Positions 59,361 through 64,000 of a stretch of DNA of 64,000 nucleotides are shown in pieces. The stretch covers positions 1 to 64,000 of the forward strand of contig UQJU01000002.1 of assembly GCA_900541355.1 (NCBI GenBank). The letters run 5' to 3'. Numbering within the stretch: the stretch's first letter is position 1; the number at the start of each line of letters is the position of its first letter. The notes beneath the pieces are model-generated. The model was not told the origin of the DNA and did not search any database. It saw only the letters and a list, made by a program, of their open reading frames with translations. The stretch comes from Candidatus Avelusimicrobium fimicolum. Its GTDB lineage: Bacteria; Elusimicrobiota; Elusimicrobia; Elusimicrobiales; Elusimicrobiaceae. Position numbers and translations under genes: made by a program.

Positions 59361-59927
59361 TTAAAAATCATCTGCCAAACTTATTTTGGGTACCATTGGG
59401 TCGCCTGTGAGGTCCGTCTGATTGTCCACACCCATATAATCACAGCAGACGCTTACGTCGTTTTCGTTTTCCCACACCGGCACGCACACCGTCTGCGTAC
59501 TGCCAAAGGGCCGCACCAAGTGATAAGTGTATTTATCAGATTTGCCTACACGTCGCGCCACAACAAACCATTTGTCGGTAGCGTCCTGCTCAAACGAAAT
59601 TGCAAAACCCTCATTTAAAACACCGCTCTCCACACCGCCGCGCGTGTAATAAATAGTATTTTCCGCACCGTTGGCAAAATCGTTATGCTCTTTGGGCGTG
59701 CGGACGGCCACCGGGGCCGCATCCAATTGGTGCCAATAGGGCGTATATTGTTGGCGGCGCAGGAAAAATCGCTCCTGAGCGGAAAGCATAGTCCCCATTA
59801 AACTTTCTGCTTCGCCAATGCGCACGCGCTCCACGGCTTTGCCGTAATATGTTACCGCCACGGTGGCTAACACCGCAATAATCAGCACCACTACCACTAA
59901 TTCCAACAGCGTAAAACCTTTTTTCAC
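59361..59927 (-). CDS. Type IV prepilin-like protein
   Basis: 188 residues. Leader MKKG is cut before FTLLE, followed by a hydrophobic helix and TYYGKAVERVRIGEAESLMG. The head differs from the other pilins and has only one CC pair (VCCDYMG). The start codon is GTG, preceded by a G-run. It is a minor pilin candidate. Confidence 0.9.
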   Translation of the reverse strand: MKKGFTLLELVVVVLIIAVLATVAVTYYGKAVERVRIGEAESLMGTMLSAQERFFLRRQQYTPYWHQLDAAPVAVRTPKEHNDFANGAENTIYYTRGGVESGVLNEGFAISFEQDATDKWFVVARRVGKSDKYTYHLVRPFGSTQTVCVPVWENENDVSVCCDYMGVDNQTDLTGDPMVPKISLADDF

Positions 59928-59995
59928 GAGAACCCCCGTTTAGAGCCACACTTACTGCACCAACGCCCACCACACAAGCCGCGCGAACTCTTTAT

Positions 59996-60583
59996 TTATA
60001 AACTCATAAATGTAGAAATGCCGCCCATCACCATATCTACGGACATCAAAATAAGAATCATACCCGTCAAGCGTTCAATGGCAATCAAGCCGCGTTTCCC
60101 CAACAAATTGCTAATGGGAAAAGAAGCCATCAAAATAATGGAGTTGATGATAGAGGCCACAATTACCGCACCCAACGTAATAAATTTATTGGACTGCTGT
60201 GCCGCCGTAATCATCACCATAGACAAGGCCGCCGGACCCGCCACCAAAGGAATAGCCAACGGAACCACAAAGGGTTCATCTTCCTTGGGGTCGTTTTTGG
60301 GTTCCTCATCCCCGCCAAAAACCAACTTAACCGAGATGATAAACAAAATAATACCACCCGCAATGCTTAACGAATATTCGTGGATACCAAACGCGCGCAA
60401 GAACCATTTGCCCAAGAACAGAAAGGCCACCATAATAATCAGGGCGATAGCCAACTCGCGGATGAGTACGGTTTTGCGGCGTTCCGGCGCCACCTTTTTT
60501 AGTGCGGCAATAAACAGAGGAATATTGCCGAAGCCGTCCATTACCAACGCAAGCGTAATGACGGAAGAAATAAACGAATCCAT
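59996..60583 (-). CDS. MarC-family membrane protein
   Basis: 195 residues from the ATG at 60583, fixed by AAGGAG. Six membrane helices. The conserved DGFGNIPLFIAALK start, PLAIPLVAGPAALSMVM and ERLTGMILILMSVDMVM are seen. The family (UPF0056) has no firmly known function. An acidic loop (GGDEEPKNDPKEDEP) sits in the middle. Confidence 0.92.
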   Translation of the reverse strand: MDSFISSVITLALVMDGFGNIPLFIAALKKVAPERRKTVLIRELAIALIIMVAFLFLGKWFLRAFGIHEYSLSIAGGIILFIISVKLVFGGDEEPKNDPKEDEPFVVPLAIPLVAGPAALSMVMITAAQQSNKFITLGAVIVASIINSIILMASFPISNLLGKRGLIAIERLTGMILILMSVDMVMGGISTFMSL

Positions 60584-60726
60584 AAAAACTCCTTGCAAAT
60601 TGTTCAATTTTCCGGGAAAATGTTTTTATCCCGGGCTTCATCCTATATAGTATAGCAAAAAACACTCCCCCCGGAGCAGTGCACAGATAACCTTTTTTTA
60701 CTCTGCAAGAGGAAAGGGCAATTTAG

Positions 60727-60732
60727 TAAGAT
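60727..60732 (+). promoter_or_regulatory. -10 hexamer for leaderless ClC gene
   Basis: TAAGAT ends 7 nt before the ATG at 60740, with no ribosome site between. A purine-rich AGAGGAAAGGG stretch lies too far upstream to serve. Confidence 0.5.
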
Positions 60733-60739
60733 ATTAATT

Positions 60740-62122
60740 ATGTTAGACGAACACCGTACAAATTTTATTAATATTGTTAAATGGTTTTTATTGGCTACCG
60801 TCATTGGCGCGCTGGTGGGCGTGTTGGACGCGGCCTTTTTAAAGATATTGGACGCCTCTATTGAGTGGAGAAACGGGATTCCGCTGTTTTATTTGGGGCT
60901 GCCCGTTTTCTTATATATCGTGGCACTGCTGGGCCGGAAAACCGCCAAGCGCGATAAAGACTTTTCCACAGATGCGGTCATCAATAAAATCAATGCCCAA
61001 AGGCCTATTTCTTTTATTTCTATTTTAAAAGGGTTTACCTTGCCTATTGTAACAATGGTTTCCGGCGGTTCTGCGGGTAAAGAAGCCCCGTGCGCGGACG
61101 TGGGGGCCGGAGTATCCTCTATACTGGCGCGCCTTTTGCGTATGGACCCGGAAAACCAGCGCAAAATGATGATTTGCGGCGTAAGTGCGGGCTTTGCGGG
61201 TGTATTCGGCGTGCCGATATCGGGCGCACTGTTCGGGTTGGAAGTATTATGGGTAGGACATATTTTTTATGAAGTAATGTTCCCGGCTTTGGTAGCCGGG
61301 ATAACCGCCTTTCAAGTTACCTCTTTTTTAGGGGTAGATTACATTTATCATCCGTTGCATTTTGTGCCCGTGTTTTCGGAGCAGTTTTTCCTCAAAATGA
61401 TTGTGGCCGGGATGTTCTTCGGGCTGGTGTCTATCCTGTTTATTGAAATCAGCAAATTTGCCCGCGTGGTATTCCGCTATATTGCTTTGCGTACGCGTCT
61501 GTTTTGGGCGTGTATGATTGGAGGGCTTGTTTTAGTGGCGATAGGATATTTTGCTTCGCCCATTTACCTGGGCTTAGGTATGCCCGGTATTGATATGGCC
61601 CTAAACGGCGAGCCGCTCTTGTCCCCTTTTGGCTTTTTGTATAAGATTATTACTACCTCCGTTACCTTTGCCGCCGGAGGAATTGGCGGCGTGGTTACGC
61701 CGATTTTCTTTGTGGGCGCACAAGCCGGAGCAATGCTGGCCGATTTTATGCGTGTGGACAGCGCTACATTAGCCGCCCTCGGTTTGGTGGCTGTTTTGGC
61801 GGGTACGGCAAATACACCTTTGGCGGCCAGTATTATGGCCATAGAACTTTTTGGCCCGGCGATTGCGCCCTATGCCACAGTAGTATGCGTGATTAGTTTC
61901 TTAATTACCGGGCGGCAAAGCATTTACCCAAGCCAGCGGATTTCTATGGACAGCGGCAAAACATTAGAGGAAGAACCCGCTCTCCACCATAAGCATTACG
62001 GCCGCCGCGCAAGCGACCGCAAACAACGGATTCACCCGCGCAAGACCTTACTTAAAAAAGCAGTACGGGAAATGGTCCGCCACTTAATACCCAACCCCAA
62101 AGGCTTTGACGAGCAAAAATAA
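60740..62122 (+). CDS. ClC-type chloride channel/antiporter
   Basis: 460 residues with 12 or more helices. The family loops are visible: SGGSAGKEAPCADVGAG (GKExP with the gating Glu), AGVFGVPISGALFGLEVL, and GGIGGVVTPIFFVGAQAG. The GSGIP region of typical ClC is not well kept. No CBS domains. The C-terminus is basic and His-rich. A probable leaderless start is described in the preceding entry. A terminator follows. Confidence 0.93.
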   Translation: MLDEHRTNFINIVKWFLLATVIGALVGVLDAAFLKILDASIEWRNGIPLFYLGLPVFLYIVALLGRKTAKRDKDFSTDAVINKINAQRPISFISILKGFTLPIVTMVSGGSAGKEAPCADVGAGVSSILARLLRMDPENQRKMMICGVSAGFAGVFGVPISGALFGLEVLWVGHIFYEVMFPALVAGITAFQVTSFLGVDYIYHPLHFVPVFSEQFFLKMIVAGMFFGLVSILFIEISKFARVVFRYIALRTRLFWACMIGGLVLVAIGYFASPIYLGLGMPGIDMALNGEPLLSPFGFLYKIITTSVTFAAGGIGGVVTPIFFVGAQAGAMLADFMRVDSATLAALGLVAVLAGTANTPLAASIMAIELFGPAIAPYATVVCVISFLITGRQSIYPSQRISMDSGKTLEEEPALHHKHYGRRASDRKQRIHPRKTLLKKAVREMVRHLIPNPKGFDEQK

Positions 62123-62129
62123 AGGTACA

Positions 62130-62158
62130 AAAAGCCCCGGCGAAAACCGGGGCTTTTC
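62130..62158. terminator. Terminator between the ClC and adenosine deaminase genes
   Basis: AAAGCCCCGG and CCGGGGCTTT arms around CGAAAA, between convergent genes. Confidence 0.88.
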
Positions 62159-62171
62159 TATTGGTAATAGG

Positions 62172-63395
62172 TTAGTACAATGGAATATTATACTCGCGGG
62201 CCAAAGCATTGTAGCGGTCAATTACTTTGCGTACAAAGCGGCGCTTTTCCACATAACTGCCCGGGAAGAATCCGCTCTTAAATCCTGCTATTACAATGTT
62301 TTTCAGTTCCTTGGGGGCCAGTTCCACATTGCGGACCAACAGTTCCATTTCCTTGGTAACAGTGGTATTGGACACCAAGCGGTTATCCGTATTAATGCTG
62401 ACGGGAAGCCCGCGCTTAATCATTTCTTTAATCGGGTGGTCCTTTACCGATTTGATTTCCGGCAAGGTCTGCAAATTGCTCGTCAAACAAACCTCAATAC
62501 CAATGCGTTCGCTGGCAATATAATCAGCCAATGAATTGACGTAATCTTCTTTATCCTGTACCCGTTTGTCTTTAATCATAGAGGCGGCAAACAAGTGCGT
62601 GCCGTGGCCCAGGCGGTTGGCGTAACAATCGGTAATGGCCTGAAAAATAGATTCCGGACCATAGGCTTCGCCGGAGTGAACCGTCTTGCGGATAAAATGT
62701 TTATGCACATAACGGTAGGCCGCCAAATGGTCAGCCGCCGGATAACCGGCCTCCTCACCCGCCAGGTCAAACCCGACAACAGGCAAATGCTCGTCCTTGG
62801 CCAGTTTTACGACCATTTTCGCCAATTCCAACGAAGCAATGCCGAAAATTTCGCTCTTGCTGGATTGGGAAAGGGCTTTAATCAAATTGGCATAATAAGG
62901 CGACATAAACTGGTTAAAATTACGCATCGCACACGCAATTATGCCAAAATAAAATTCCAAATCTTCCTCTTTTTTGACAGCGGCCGAAGCATTATGTTCT
63001 TCCTGCGCGCGCTTTAACCCGCGCACTACCGCGCGAACGGCATCCTGCGCCGACAAAGTGTCGCTCACGTGCAACTGGGGTGCAAAACGCACCTCTAAAT
63101 AACGCACGCCCTCAGCAATTGCATCTAATCCCAGTTCATAGGCCACCCGCTCAATATTGGCGGCATTTCTCATCACGGCCCCGGTGTAGGAAAAGCCCTT
63201 TAAATATTCTACGAGCGAAGCATACTTATCTTTAAAAACCTTTTCGCGCAATCCTTCCTCGGTATAGGCGGGGAGTTCAACTCCCTCTTTTTGGGCCAGT
63301 TCAATTAACGTGGAAAGACGCAGAGAGCCGTCCAAATGGACGTGCAAGTCCGCCTTGGGAATTCGCTGTAAAAACTCACTGGGAATCTTCATCAT
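62172..63395 (-). CDS. Adenosine deaminase family protein
   Basis: 407 residues. The amidohydrolase barrel has the zinc His pair in KADLHVHLDGSL, the VGFDLAGEE motif, catalytic His-Ser-Gly-Glu in TVHSGEAYGPE, and the Asp of SINTDNRLVSNT. It deaminates adenosine to inosine or acts on a related substrate such as adenine. It is about 60 residues longer than common bacterial forms, mostly in the middle. It starts 1 nt after the cysS stop. A second Met at position 2 makes the exact start uncertain by one codon. Confidence 0.93.
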   Translation of the reverse strand: MMKIPSEFLQRIPKADLHVHLDGSLRLSTLIELAQKEGVELPAYTEEGLREKVFKDKYASLVEYLKGFSYTGAVMRNAANIERVAYELGLDAIAEGVRYLEVRFAPQLHVSDTLSAQDAVRAVVRGLKRAQEEHNASAAVKKEEDLEFYFGIIACAMRNFNQFMSPYYANLIKALSQSSKSEIFGIASLELAKMVVKLAKDEHLPVVGFDLAGEEAGYPAADHLAAYRYVHKHFIRKTVHSGEAYGPESIFQAITDCYANRLGHGTHLFAASMIKDKRVQDKEDYVNSLADYIASERIGIEVCLTSNLQTLPEIKSVKDHPIKEMIKRGLPVSINTDNRLVSNTTVTKEMELLVRNVELAPKELKNIVIAGFKSGFFPGSYVEKRRFVRKVIDRYNALAREYNIPLY

Positions 63396-63396
63396 A

Positions 63397-64000
63397 TTAT
63401 TTTTTCTCCGCTTGTTGGCCCTGGGGGGTGTCTTTTACCACGTACCCCAACCGGGCAATGGCGTCGCGAAGTTCATCGGACTTTTTCCAATCCTTCGCAC
63501 CGCGGGCTTCGGCACGCGCTTTTAAAAGGCCGGCTACTTCTGCCGGTAATTCGCAAGCGGCGGCCTCCTGTTTTTTAAATAAATCAAGCGACAAAATCGT
63601 ATCGGCAAATTCCAAAAATGCCAATTTTTCCCCAGCCGCCAAATCGCAGGAGCGGACGGCTTCCCAAGTAACAGCCAAGGCCTTGGGGGCATTTAAATCG
63701 TCCTCCATAGCGGCGGTAAATTTATCCTTCCAGGCTTGGACTTTTTCATTTTGAACGGGAGTGCCTTTGGCTTCGTCTTGGGCTTGACAGGCCAAGGACC
63801 GCAGATTTTTAAGGCTTTTGGTTGCGCTGTCCATACTTTCGTAAGAAAATTCCAACTGCGTGCGGTAATGCGCGCCCAAGCACAAATAGCGGTAGGCCAA
63901 AGGTTCATAACCTTTTTCTTTCAGCACATCCAGCGTAACAAAAGTACCGCCGGACTTGGACATTTTACCAGAACGCAAAATTAAAAATTCGCCGTGGACC
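63397..64000 (-). CDS. cysS: Cysteinyl-tRNA synthetase, C-terminal part (cut by window end)
   Basis: The last about 200 codons are visible, and the frame stays open to the window edge, so the gene continues beyond 64000. The KMSKS motif appears as RSGKMSKSGGTF. The CysS anticodon-binding DALR-like part follows, with RYLCLGAHYRTQLEFSYE and the FKKQ/KKSDELRDAIARLGYVVKDTPQG end that is characteristic of the family. The HIGH motif and zinc site lie outside. It is directly upstream of adenosine deaminase. Confidence 0.95.
   Translation of the reverse strand, partial: VHGEFLILRSGKMSKSGGTFVTLDVLKEKGYEPLAYRYLCLGAHYRTQLEFSYESMDSATKSLKNLRSLACQAQDEAKGTPVQNEKVQAWKDKFTAAMEDDLNAPKALAVTWEAVRSCDLAAGEKLAFLEFADTILSLDLFKKQEAAACELPAEVAGLLKARAEARGAKDWKKSDELRDAIARLGYVVKDTPQGQQAEKK

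Overview
The window looks like chromosomal DNA of a Gram-negative-type bacterium with a compact, operon-rich genome. The best guess is a gut-associated member of the Elusimicrobiota (Elusimicrobium-like). That placement is an inference. It rests on the scattered type IV prepilin/pseudopilin genes with Cys-rich C-termini, the amino-acid and glutamate based metabolism, the cytoplasmic glycogen enzymes and the small secreted proteins of unknown family. No rRNA or other decisive taxonomic marker is present. About 70 protein genes, four tRNAs (Arg-UCG, Ser-UGA, Lys-UUU, Glu-UUC), RNase P RNA, one IS200-like element and one orphan structured RNA candidate are supported.

Layout. 226-12652 (minus) reads as one tightly packed run of eleven genes: M50 protease, scpA, scpB, glgA, alkaline phosphatase, ftsX, an envC-like gene, ctpA, tsaD, a solute-binding-like protein without signal peptide, and a GAF-GAF-GGDEF diguanylate cyclase. 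12653-14904 is accessory: an orphan RNA with its own promoter and terminator, then a secreted beta-rich protein flanked by a 53-bp direct repeat and dispersed hairpins. 14905-16670 holds a CCA-adding-type nucleotidyltransferase and a CpXC protein. The plus strand then carries tRNA-Arg, yebC-ruvC-hflX, and plsY-gpsA-HU, with a trypsin-like protease gene on minus between them. An IS200-like element (about 22790-23470) follows. 23491-31330 (minus) is a second operon: ileS, lspA, a TPR lipoprotein, an atypical P-type ATPase, queF and two small membrane or periplasmic proteins. A DtxR-type regulator is coupled to a prepilin gene at 31403-32327.

Central metabolism and transport occupy 32434-45212: gdhA, a DAACS symporter, an RNase H-like protein, rnpB, a secreted protein ending in a receiver domain, a histidine kinase with tsaC and rsmI, two YfcC-type carriers, and an SSS transporter coupled to thiamine pyrophosphokinase. 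45239-49456 (minus) is radical SAM, a CBM48-like membrane protein, tsaE, tsaB, rimI and a TPR protein. With tsaC and tsaD elsewhere in the window, all four bacterial t6A genes are present. Downstream of tRNA-Ser lie about 420 bases of hairpin-rich non-coding DNA in two parallel units. The right part has an MBL hydrolase, malQ-ridA, a tRNA-Lys/Glu operon, secreted proteins, a pilin cluster (57022-59927), MarC, a ClC channel, adenosine deaminase and the 3' part of cysS, cut by the window end.

Regulatory style. Many promoters use an extended -10 (TGN-TAWAAT). At least seven genes have the -10 hexamer ending 6-7 nt before the ATG with no Shine-Dalgarno, which predicts leaderless mRNAs. The points most worth checking are the hairpin units after tRNA-Ser, the exported receiver domain, the P-type ATPase with substituted catalytic motifs, the orphan RNA, the solute-binding/diguanylate cyclase pair and the leaderless gene set.
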